Shown: piece by piece, positions 1 to 7,551 of the stretch
Layout of the letters: each line of letters opens with the position of its first letter
Numbering within the stretch: position 1 is the first letter of the stretch
NCBI GenBank assembly: GCA_002360455.1
Contig: DEQQ01000052.1
Location: 1-43,771 of the forward strand
DNA from: Saprospiraceae bacterium UBA3362
GTDB lineage: Bacteria; Bacteroidota; Bacteroidia; Chitinophagales; Saprospiraceae
Direction of reading: 5' to 3'
Length of the DNA: 43,771 nucleotides
Made by a program: the position numbers and the translations under genes
Notes under the pieces: model-generated
What the model was told of the DNA's origin: nothing
What the model saw: only the letters and a program-made list of their open reading frames with translations
Database searches by the model: none

Positions 1-1135
1 CATCTTTCATCTGAATTGGTTTGGTTCCTTTCCATGCAAGCTCCAACATACTTCCATAGCTGCTTTCTGTAGGTCCCGATATGGTCCCACTGGCACAAAG
101 ATCTCCAACATTCATATTACAACCATTTACGGTATGATGTGCCAATTGTTGCTGCATGCTCCAATATAGGTATTTTGTATTTGAACTGCAGATCAATTGT
201 CCATTGAGATACACCTCAAGCTCTATATCAAGATGAGTCTTCCCTGAATGCTGTAAATATGGTAGTACAGCCGGATTTTGTTCCGGGCCATAAATTCTTA
301 CCATATCCAGTGCCTCAATCTCAATAATCCAAGCAGAAACTGTAGAGGCAAAGTTCTTGCCTAAAAAGGGTCCTAACGGAACATATTCCCATCTTTGGAT
401 ATCTCTTGCACTCCAGTCATTGAATAATATCAATCCGGCAATATGTTCTTCAGTCTTGCCGATTTCTATCGGTTCTCCCAAAGCGTTGGCTTTGCCGATG
501 ATAAATCCCATTTCTAGTTCGAAATCCAACTGTTTGGTTTTTCCGTATGTTGGAGGATCTCCCTCTTTCCCAGGAATCTGGCCCGCAGGTCGTTTGATAT
601 CTTGGCCACTAACAATGATAGACGACGCTCGGCCATGATAACCTACAGGTAGATGCAACCAATTAGGGAATAATGCATTCGCAGGATCTCTAAACATAGA
701 ACCCGCATTGGTTGCATGTTCTTTGCTGCTGTAAAAATCTGTATAGTCTCCTATCACTACCGGGACGTAAAGTTTTACCTCCTTTATAGCTATCAAATAG
801 GGCATCAAAGCATTAGAAGCAGCCAGATTTCGCTCATCAAATAGGTCGGCCAACTGGAGTCGTAAACTTCTTCTGTATTCTATTCCGAGGCTAAAAAATC
901 TATTCCATTCATCATCTTGAAAAATATAAATATCAAAATCTTCCAATACTAAAAACCCATCCTTGGCCAAGCTGAACAAATCAATGATATAGTCTCCTAT
1001 GCGTGAACATAGTCTTTTGGACTTAAAAGGACTGGAGAATACTCCATAGGGTAAATTTTGTATCGGAAAATCTGTCCCGTTTGCATCCGGTACAAATGTT
1101 GTTCTTTTGGAATGAATGGAGGCAGAAGAGCTCAT
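1..1135 (-). CDS. fahA: Fumarylacetoacetase, 3' end beyond window
   Basis: Last step of tyrosine/homogentisate catabolism: hydrolysis of fumarylacetoacetate to fumarate and acetoacetate in the cytoplasm. 378 complete codons are visible from ATG at 1135; the gene runs off the left edge, so the C-terminus (a few tens of residues by family length) is missing. The N-terminus has the family signature DFPIQNLPYGVF (residues 22-33). The metal and catalytic region IGDYTDFYSSKEHATN is present, with Asp133 as probable metal ligand and His140 as the catalytic His by analogy with mammalian FAH. The further ligand motifs DFELEMG and FNDWSARDIQ follow in order. It lies about 120 bp downstream of the PASTA gene on the same strand, with no functional link evident. 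Recognition is firm; only the missing end is uncertain. Confidence 0.95.
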   Translation of the reverse strand, partial: MSSSASIHSKRTTFVPDANGTDFPIQNLPYGVFSSPFKSKRLCSRIGDYIIDLFSLAKDGFLVLEDFDIYIFQDDEWNRFFSLGIEYRRSLRLQLADLFDERNLAASNALMPYLIAIKEVKLYVPVVIGDYTDFYSSKEHATNAGSMFRDPANALFPNWLHLPVGYHGRASSIIVSGQDIKRPAGQIPGKEGDPPTYGKTKQLDFELEMGFIIGKANALGEPIEIGKTEEHIAGLILFNDWSARDIQRWEYVPLGPFLGKNFASTVSAWIIEIEALDMVRIYGPEQNPAVLPYLQHSGKTHLDIELEVYLNGQLICSSNTKYLYWSMQQQLAHHTVNGCNMNVGDLCASGTISGPTESSYGSMLELAWKGTKPIQMKD

Positions 1136-1252
1136 TGATAAAAAGCGATTTGATTCAATTGCAAAGTTAATGAAATTTAGATCGAAAGTCTTAGACTAAC
1201 GAAGAATCATACACTTATTTCTTTGAATAAAAACATTGAGAATAAAAGTGGA

Positions 1253-2086
1253 TTAATTGCATCCATCAGGTTTTTCTGCAGTCAATTCAAAATCAACTGA
1301 CTCTCCCATTTTAATTTTTATTCCACTTCCGTAGACAGGCTTTTGTGTAGATATAAATGCATCGTCTTCACTGGTCACGTCTTCAGATTTTATAAGTTTG
1401 CCTATTTCTAGTTTGGAAGCCGCTAAGATGAATTTAGCCTCCGACAAGGTCTTACAAACAAAGTTGGGCAATTCGATTTCACCTCCTTCAGATTTAGATA
1501 GAATAAACCCTAAAGTATCTCCTTTACTTATTGAAATTCCGGAAATTCGCTCCTTTGCATTGGCTATCAATTTACCCTTATAATATACTTCCAAGATATG
1601 TCCACTTGGTCCGGGGTCAAACTTGTAGTCCAATATTCCTGACTTCAATTCGTAACTGTTGTACAGTTCCTGTTGTTTGTGTTCTAATTTTTTTCCATAG
1701 AGGACCGGAAGTGTTTCACTCATCACAACGTCTGCATTGTATCTTGTTATTGTTACATAAATTTTTCTTCCTCTCTTCACTTTTGATCCTGCTATTGGGA
1801 TTTGGCTGATGACCATACCGCCGGCTTTTCCAATGATATGGATGGAGTCTGTCACAACAAGCTCGTACGATTTAGAAAGTGCATGTTTTTCCGCTTTTTC
1901 TACTTTGGCGCCGACATAGTTTGGTGTTGTAAGTTTTTGTCCGTGATTGGTATAAAAACTTAAAATAAAAATATTGATTAACCAAAGAAGTAAGAAAAAA
2001 AGAAGCAATCTTACCAATGTATGTAAGAATATTTTACTTTTTAGAAACTGTGGCAATTCACTCCATTTAAACTTTTCTTCTTCCAT
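1253..2086 (-). CDS. Membrane-anchored PASTA-domain protein
   Basis: 277 aa with a short cytoplasmic N-terminus, one transmembrane helix at about residues 24-44, and an extracytoplasmic part that reads as three PASTA-like repeats (about 50-117, a degenerate one about 120-195, and about 200-270). Repeats 1 and 3 show the usual PxxxG-type turn (TTPNYVGAKVEKA; ELPNFVCKTLSEA) and the closing G..V.G..I pattern. PASTA domains bind peptidoglycan or muropeptides in other bacteria, where they are usually attached to Ser/Thr kinases or penicillin-binding proteins. No kinase domain is present here. The gene starts 4 bp after the stop of the Ddl fusion, so the two are almost certainly co-transcribed, which supports a role at the cell wall. 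Function beyond that is unknown. Confidence 0.85.
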   Translation of the reverse strand: MEEEKFKWSELPQFLKSKIFLHTLVRLLLFFLLLWLINIFILSFYTNHGQKLTTPNYVGAKVEKAEKHALSKSYELVVTDSIHIIGKAGGMVISQIPIAGSKVKRGRKIYVTITRYNADVVMSETLPVLYGKKLEHKQQELYNSYELKSGILDYKFDPGPSGHILEVYYKGKLIANAKERISGISISKGDTLGFILSKSEGGEIELPNFVCKTLSEAKFILAASKLEIGKLIKSEDVTSEDDAFISTQKPVYGSGIKIKMGESVDFELTAEKPDGCN

Positions 2087-2090
2087 GATT

Positions 2091-4751
2091 CTATTGCATT
2101 GAGTATTGTAAGATTTGATCTATAAATTCGTACGGCTTATAATTTTCTAAGGCGCATTGATGAAAAATACAGGTGGCCGGAGTCATGCCCGGTAATGAAT
2201 TTACTTCTATGATGATAACCTCTGATCGCAAATCCGAATACACTCTTACAAAAGCATCAATTCTTGCATAGCCTTCTACTCCTAGAATCTCTGCAGCTCT
2301 TTGTAGCGTTTTCTTTACATCATCAGAAATTTTTTGTCTTATTTCGGGATTCGAATGATATCTTGCCGGTGTAAGATTTTGTCCTTCGCCTGCAAGAAAT
2401 TTTTCTTCCAAACTTAAAACTTCACCGCTGCTGAGTGCTTCTGATGCCTCAAACATTTGATACCTTATCTTATTCTCCAGTTTATGTGTAATCAAACCTC
2501 CTGTTACTTCCAAAAATCGCTCTGCTCCATTGGCTTGGATTAATTCTTCGATCAACACTTCCTGCTTTTGAGGAAACTCCTCGTTCGTCTCCAAATGTAA
2601 AGAAGATCGTATTGCAGGATCCAGTTCTGTTGCGGTTCTGAATATTGCGCTCAAATAATTTTTGAGATGCTCTTTGGTTTTGATCTTCACAACCGCACTG
2701 CTGCATCCATCATCTACAGGTTTGGCAATAAAAGGATATTGAAATTCTGTTTCGATTTTTTGAATAAAGGAAAGCGAATCTTTATCATACTCCGATTTAG
2801 AAAGTAGAGCTTGTTTTGCAACAATAAAACCATTTTCTTTTAAGGTTTGAAGGGTATTGTATTTGTGAATGGTGATAGCAGAAGAATCAGGACCACTTCC
2901 GTTATATGGTATAGAATATTGGTTTAACTTAGTTTGTAAATCTCCATCTTCTCCAGGCCTTCCGTGCAGAGCAATAAAAACAGCATCTGTTTCTTCTTTC
3001 AGCTGTTCGAAACTCAGAGCCTGCGGCTCAAATTGATAGTCTGCTGTCGAATATTTTGCAATAATTTCTTGAGCTTGCTGTCGAATTTCACTTAACAATG
3101 GATGCTGTGAAAAATGGCCGATTTTTTCTTTGATATCATCAGCATTATCTTTCAACATGAGGTTGATGGGAATTTTAAACAAGCTATAGGCTCCTTGTTT
3201 TCCGTACAAAAAGACCGGAAATGCTTCATATTTTTCTGAGCTGGAAAGTTTTTCATAAATATTTCTTCCGCTTTCTACAGATATATGTCTTTCAAAAGAA
3301 TAACCGCCCAATATGACTGCAATTCTTTTTTTCTTGTTTTGTGAAGATTTTCTTTGGTCAAGTTCTTCTGAAATCCTCAAGCTTAAAGATTGTGCTTGAT
3401 TGGGAACTGTAAGATGATTGGCTCGTTCATCACATGAGGTTTTGACTATGTAACTTAAGAATTGTGATGGATTAAGTCCGATCTCTGCAGCCTGATGAAA
3501 AAAGAAAGATGAAGGCAACATTCCGGAAGTTGTATTAGGATCATTAAGATAGATCAATCCATCATCTCCATAAAATCCATCTATACGTGCATAAGTATTG
3601 AATTCGAATAAATCAAATAATCTTTCGCACTCTTTTCTTATCAATTGCAATGCATCAACCGGCAGATCCATTGGGGTTTGTTTTCTTGACAGGCCGGGAA
3701 GATATTTGGATCTGTAATCATAGAACTCTGTATTTTTTATTATTTCTGTCGGAGGCAATGCCAGTGCTTTTCCATTTTCATTTCGAATAACTATACATGA
3801 AAACTCTCTTCCCACAATAAAGGATTCGACAATAATTTTCTGCTCTGTATATTCACCTTCTAACAACAATGTGTCTGATTCACAATCATTCAAAAAATAA
3901 AACAGCTGTGTAGGATTGCTAAATTTTTTAGAATCAGAATACAATGGAAATCCAATCCCTTCTCTAATATCTGCCAAGGATCGGAGCCATTGAATTTTTT
4001 TGTCTTGGGAAAATGTAAGCCATTCTTTTTTATTCCATACAGTTTGAAAAAATGCTTTTTGAATTGCATTCTCGACATCTATGGTAAGCGCATCATGATC
4101 TAATATGCTTACTCCAATACTGGAGCCCTGATTGGCAGGTCTAATCACACAGGGAAATCCAATGTTTTTTTCTATCTCTGCGTATAGTGTTGATATTGAT
4201 TTTAAAGTCCATTCTGTTTTAGACAGTACCTTAAATTTTGTTGTTGGGAATCCCGCAAGGTTCATTATCTTTTTCTGGAAACTTTTATCAATTCCGATTG
4301 CAGAAGGAAGAATTCCACTTCCTGAATATGGAATTTGCATAGAATCCAGCAATCCCTGCACCTGTCCATCTTCTCCAAAACAGCCATGCAAACACAAGAA
4401 AGCAAAATCAATTTTTGACTTCAACTCATGCGGCCATAATCTTTTCCCTACACAAGCTATCATTGAGCTTATTTTGGATTCATCCGGATCCAAACTTTCT
4501 GCATAAATTTGAATCGAAAGTTCATCTTGGGATAGAAATTCTACAGGAGGATAAAAATCTCGTATTGTGCCTTTATAAATGTATTGCCAATTCAGTTCTA
4601 TCCAATTTCCCAATGAATCTATAAAAATAGGAATGGCTTCAAAGATTGATTTATCAAGATTATCGTACACTGTTCTTCCTCCGGCGAAAGAAATCTCGCG
4701 CTCGCGAGATTGTCCACCAAATAAAATTCCTACTCTAACTTTTTGACTCAT
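2091..4751 (-). CDS. ddl: Tandem D-alanine--D-alanine ligase (two fused ATP-grasp units)
   Basis: 886 aa, about 2.5 times a normal Ddl, because two Ddl units are joined head to tail with the boundary near residue 470. Numbering is from the ATG at 4751 (MSQKVRVGILFGG). An upstream ATG at 4781 is in frame but would put the start ahead of the TAATTTTG -7-like box at 4760-4767. Unit 1 has SREREIS (Glu17), HGxxGEDG (122-129), IPYSGSG (140-146), GSSIGV (209-214) and SKY (Tyr350), but Arg204 replaces the usual ATP-binding Lys and NDPN replaces the metal-binding ExN motif. Unit 2 has FERHIS (Glu487), HGRPGEDG (596-603), Lys677 and a canonical EVN (849-851), but GCSSAVV in place of GSSVG and EEKF (Phe785) in place of EKY. 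At least one unit should make the D-Ala-D-Ala dipeptide for peptidoglycan. Confidence 0.93.
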   Translation of the reverse strand: MSQKVRVGILFGGQSREREISFAGGRTVYDNLDKSIFEAIPIFIDSLGNWIELNWQYIYKGTIRDFYPPVEFLSQDELSIQIYAESLDPDESKISSMIACVGKRLWPHELKSKIDFAFLCLHGCFGEDGQVQGLLDSMQIPYSGSGILPSAIGIDKSFQKKIMNLAGFPTTKFKVLSKTEWTLKSISTLYAEIEKNIGFPCVIRPANQGSSIGVSILDHDALTIDVENAIQKAFFQTVWNKKEWLTFSQDKKIQWLRSLADIREGIGFPLYSDSKKFSNPTQLFYFLNDCESDTLLLEGEYTEQKIIVESFIVGREFSCIVIRNENGKALALPPTEIIKNTEFYDYRSKYLPGLSRKQTPMDLPVDALQLIRKECERLFDLFEFNTYARIDGFYGDDGLIYLNDPNTTSGMLPSSFFFHQAAEIGLNPSQFLSYIVKTSCDERANHLTVPNQAQSLSLRISEELDQRKSSQNKKKRIAVILGGYSFERHISVESGRNIYEKLSSSEKYEAFPVFLYGKQGAYSLFKIPINLMLKDNADDIKEKIGHFSQHPLLSEIRQQAQEIIAKYSTADYQFEPQALSFEQLKEETDAVFIALHGRPGEDGDLQTKLNQYSIPYNGSGPDSSAITIHKYNTLQTLKENGFIVAKQALLSKSEYDKDSLSFIQKIETEFQYPFIAKPVDDGCSSAVVKIKTKEHLKNYLSAIFRTATELDPAIRSSLHLETNEEFPQKQEVLIEELIQANGAERFLEVTGGLITHKLENKIRYQMFEASEALSSGEVLSLEEKFLAGEGQNLTPARYHSNPEIRQKISDDVKKTLQRAAEILGVEGYARIDAFVRVYSDLRSEVIIIEVNSLPGMTPATCIFHQCALENYKPYEFIDQILQYSMQ

Positions 4752-4759
4752 ACAGTCCG

Positions 4760-4767
4760 CAAAATTA
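4760..4767 (-). promoter_or_regulatory. -7 element candidate for ddl
   Basis: On the minus strand this reads TAATTTTG, a full match to the Bacteroidota -7 consensus TAnnTTTG. No TTTG is seen at the expected distance upstream. It lies 8 nt before the ATG at 4751, so the transcript would have almost no leader. Its position argues against the longer start at 4781. Confidence 0.4.
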
Positions 4768-5054
4768 CAAAAAAGGAACAATAAATGGGCTTAATCTTAC
4801 AATTCGATAGACCCCAGATTAGCCCTTGAAGGGCTTTTTCTAAAAATTGGACAACAGTGCGCTTATTTATAATGGCCACCCTTATTTTGAGCTTTTGATA
4901 TTTCGTCATTTTATCTGATCTATTTACCACTTCCGATGAATTAAAACAACCCATTTTTATATCCCTTTTCAATAAAACTGTTGGTGTTTCATTTTATTCA
5001 ATTTAGATTGGAGAAAGCGATGTACCTTTACTAAAGAATCGCAACACAGCAAAT

Positions 5055-5936
5055 ATGAAAGTTTGCCTTTATGGTCAAAAATTAAATAAAGAAGATCTCA
5101 CTCATATTATGAGTTTCATTTCTCACTTGAAAGATCATAAAGTGGAGATTTACGTTTATGAACCATTCTTTGAGCTTTTGCCTGCGGAGACCGGATCAAG
5201 TTTTAAAGATCATTTGTGGAGCTCCCATGAGGAATTGATCAAGATCAAACCCAATGTCTTGATTAGTTTTGGTGGAGATGGCACTATTCTCTCCTCAGTG
5301 CATATTTTGAGAGATTCATTGATCCCGGTACTTGGAATCAATATGGGAAGATTGGGATTTTTGGCCGGTGTTGACAAAAAATTGTCTTCTGATGCAGTGT
5401 ATCAGCTGGTTCATGGAATGTATCGAATAGAAGAGAGGGCCATGTTGCGTCTGGACTCCAATGTTCCTTTATTTGGAAATCATCCTGTGGCTTTGAATGA
5501 TTTTACAATCCTCAAGCGGGACAATTCTTCTATGATAACGATCAAGACTTATCTCAATGGAGATTTTCTGAATTCTTATTGGGCTGACGGATTGATCGTT
5601 GCCACACCAACAGGAAGTACGGGTTATTCTTTATCTTGTGGAGGACCTATTGTTTTTCCCGAATCCAATAATCTTGTCATTACTCCTGTTGCGCCACACA
5701 ATCTCAATGTACGTCCAGTAGTTATTCCTGACAATACTGTTTTATCTTTTGAGGTAGAAGGGCGAACAGATAATTTTCTTTGTACTATGGATTCCAGATA
5801 CGAAGTCATTACCTCCGATTATCAGTTGGCCATTAAACGCTGTGAATACAATGTCCGATTGGTTCATCTTCATCCTTCCAATTTCCTTAAAACCATTCAT
5901 GACAAATTGAATTGGGGATTGGATCAAAGAAATTAA
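5055..5936 (+). CDS. nadK: NAD kinase
   Basis: 293 aa, normal length for the family. It phosphorylates NAD+ to NADP+ in the cytoplasm. The GGDGT nucleotide-binding loop is at residues 73-77, followed by the second conserved block INMGRLGFL (95-103). The ADGLIVATPTGSTGYSLS segment (residues 177-194) carries the PTGSTGYSLS motif, and CGGPI follows. It is transcribed divergently from the ddl-PASTA pair across a 300-bp gap and is not part of an obvious operon. The ATG is preceded by no clear ribosome-binding site, as is usual in this window. Identification is firm. Confidence 0.96.
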   Translation: MKVCLYGQKLNKEDLTHIMSFISHLKDHKVEIYVYEPFFELLPAETGSSFKDHLWSSHEELIKIKPNVLISFGGDGTILSSVHILRDSLIPVLGINMGRLGFLAGVDKKLSSDAVYQLVHGMYRIEERAMLRLDSNVPLFGNHPVALNDFTILKRDNSSMITIKTYLNGDFLNSYWADGLIVATPTGSTGYSLSCGGPIVFPESNNLVITPVAPHNLNVRPVVIPDNTVLSFEVEGRTDNFLCTMDSRYEVITSDYQLAIKRCEYNVRLVHLHPSNFLKTIHDKLNWGLDQRN

Positions 5937-6332
5937 TTTTTCATCTCAAACATTATTTTTCTATATTGCAGAGCATTTGTCAGCCTAAAGGAGGATGACA
6001 ATGGCAATTTATCTATTGATTGTATAGGAATTAAATAAGTTTTGAATACCATTTTGAGGATCATAAAATTTATTTTTCTTGTTTTGATGACGCTGCAGTA
6101 CTGTTATTTTAGCTTGTTTTCAGGGTTCATTTTTGGGGGATAGATTTAGTAGATAAATTTTGAATGTTTAATTTCCTTTCTCTGCGTGAGGAGTCCGGAA
6201 GCTATCCCGAAGGGATAGTGCAAAGCACCGAGCGAACAGCGAGGCTGTAGGGCTCCGACCTGAAAGGGCACGCCCTTATATTGATCATTCAAATTGAGGA
6301 TATTTTTATTCCAGTTTTATACACAATCTTAA
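5937..6332. other. 396-bp non-coding gap between nadK and the DUF2167 gene
   Basis: No convincing gene of normal size was found. It contains a perfect Shine-Dalgarno-like GGAGG (5990-5994) ahead of a tiny reading frame ending at 6027, and the structured repeat at 6184-6273. The GC-rich repeat stands out from its AT-rich flanks. No clear -7 element for the downstream gene was seen. Confidence 0.6.
6184..6273 (+). repeat. Dispersed structured repeat, copy A
   Basis: A GC-rich block of about 90 nt that shares its architecture and several word-level matches with the block at 32965-33050. GCGTG (6184-6188) can pair with CACGC (6269-6273). GGAGTCC (6190-6196) can pair with GGGCTCC (6250-6256, one G-T wobble). 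CTATCCC-GAA-GGGATAG (6202-6218) forms a 7-bp hairpin, and CCTGAAAGG (6259-6267) forms a small one. The strongest sequence identity to the other copy is at 6218-6243, plus CTCCGACCTGAA. It could be a REP-like mobile repeat or a structured RNA; the orientation is assigned arbitrarily. Confidence 0.75.
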
Positions 6333-7271
6333 ATGTTTACTATGAAGCAAATCATGTTTATTCTTTTGTTCAGTTTTTCTGTAACAATCTCACAGGCTCA
6401 AGACAGTTTGGATGCAAATCTTCAGCTTGAGAAGATGCTCCAAACCATGGACAGTTTATTGAAATACCAAACAGGAACAATTTCATTAGCCTCCGGTGCC
6501 GTCAATTTGACCGTCCCCAAATCCTTTAAATTTTTGGACAGTAAAGGAAGTCGATATGTATTAGAAACTTTGTGGGGAAATCCCGAAGACAGCGCTATAG
6601 AAGGCATGTTATTTCCTGAAAATTTAGGGCCTTTAGATTCAAGCTCTTGGGCCTTTGTGATAACTTATAATAAAGAAGGATTTGTAAAAGATGACGATGC
6701 AAAAGATATAGACTATTCTGATTTGTTAAAAACTTTGCAAGAGAGTACCAATGAGTCAAACAAGCAAAGGAAGGAAATGAATTATCCTGAAATTGAACTT
6801 ATAGGATGGGCATCAGAACCTTATTACAATGCAGAAAGTAAAGCGCTTCATTGGGCCAAGCATTTGAAGTTTGGGACTGGTGAAGAAAGCTCAGCAGTGC
6901 TCAATTACGATGTGAGAATATTGGGAAGAGAGGGGATTTTATCTATGAATGCAGTAGGGGGATTGGAGCATTTGGACAATATAAAGGCATCCATTCCGGA
7001 GGTTATAGAAGCTGCAAAATTTGCTGAAGGTTATCGGTATTCGGATTTCAATGACAAAACAGATAAAATTGCAGCCTACAGTATAGGTGGATTAATTGCG
7101 GGAAAAGTATTGGCCAAAGCAGGTTTTTTTGCCATCATCATGAAGTTTTTCAAAGTAATAGTTGTCGCCATTGGCGCAGGAGCTGCTGCCCTATGGAAAT
7201 TTATTAGAGGGAATAAGGAGGAGAGTCAACCAATGGCAGTTGAAGAGCAAAAGCAGGACCCACAGGTCTAA
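6333..7271 (+). CDS. DUF2167 family membrane protein
   Basis: 312 aa. It has an N-terminal signal peptide ending near ISQAQ (residues 19-23), then a soluble extracytoplasmic region typical of DUF2167 (GTISLASGAVNLTVP; ETLWGNP; GMLFPEN; then GFVKDDDAKDIDYSDLL). Two hydrophobic segments near the C-terminus (about 246-290) would anchor it in the inner membrane, with a charged tail. ATG codons at 6333 and 6342 are both possible starts; the second (MKQIMFILLF) gives a more typical signal peptide. No biochemical function is known for the family. It stands alone between nadK and the foldase operon, with the structured repeat about 60 bp upstream. Confidence 0.85.
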   Translation: MFTMKQIMFILLFSFSVTISQAQDSLDANLQLEKMLQTMDSLLKYQTGTISLASGAVNLTVPKSFKFLDSKGSRYVLETLWGNPEDSAIEGMLFPENLGPLDSSSWAFVITYNKEGFVKDDDAKDIDYSDLLKTLQESTNESNKQRKEMNYPEIELIGWASEPYYNAESKALHWAKHLKFGTGEESSAVLNYDVRILGREGILSMNAVGGLEHLDNIKASIPEVIEAAKFAEGYRYSDFNDKTDKIAAYSIGGLIAGKVLAKAGFFAIIMKFFKVIVVAIGAGAAALWKFIRGNKEESQPMAVEEQKQDPQV

Positions 7272-7509
7272 TACAAAGTTGGCAAGCACTGAATCAAGTT
7301 CGAACCATTAAGCTGTTTTACAATGTATAAGCATGGATTCTTTTAAAACCCATTTGGGAATAGTTTTTTTTTGACTTTTTGGGGTGTTTGATGTGAGACT
7401 CCAAATAATGGGATAGAGATTTTGTCGAAGCTCCATAGAAATCCCTAATAAAGCGTTAATTTTTCCAAGAAATATGGCAGCTAATATGAAAAACTAAGCC
7501 CTTTGCGTT

Positions 7510-7517
7510 TAATTTTG
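7510..7517 (+). promoter_or_regulatory. -7 promoter element of the foldase operon
   Basis: TAATTTTG is a full match to the Bacteroidota -7 consensus TAnnTTTG, placed 34 nt before the ATG at 7552. No TTTG is seen at the expected -33 spacing, so this is a one-box prediction. The 280-bp gap before the operon (7272-7551) shows nothing else clear; an oligo-T stretch near 7360-7375 follows a weak CCC/GGG hairpin and might end transcription of the DUF2167 gene. Confidence 0.45.
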
Positions 7518-7551
7518 TCCATTCATACTCAAAACATAAAAACGATACAAT

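Noticed and set aside
4821..4839. Hairpin AGCCCT-TGA-AGGGCT with T-run between the divergent ddl and nadK genes
   Set aside because: It looks like a plus-strand terminator but no plus-strand gene precedes it, and I have no evidence for a small RNA there, so I did not call it.
4748..4972. 74-codon frame overlapping the 5' end of ddl
   Set aside because: It is out of frame with ddl, has no recognisable sequence and no supporting promoter.
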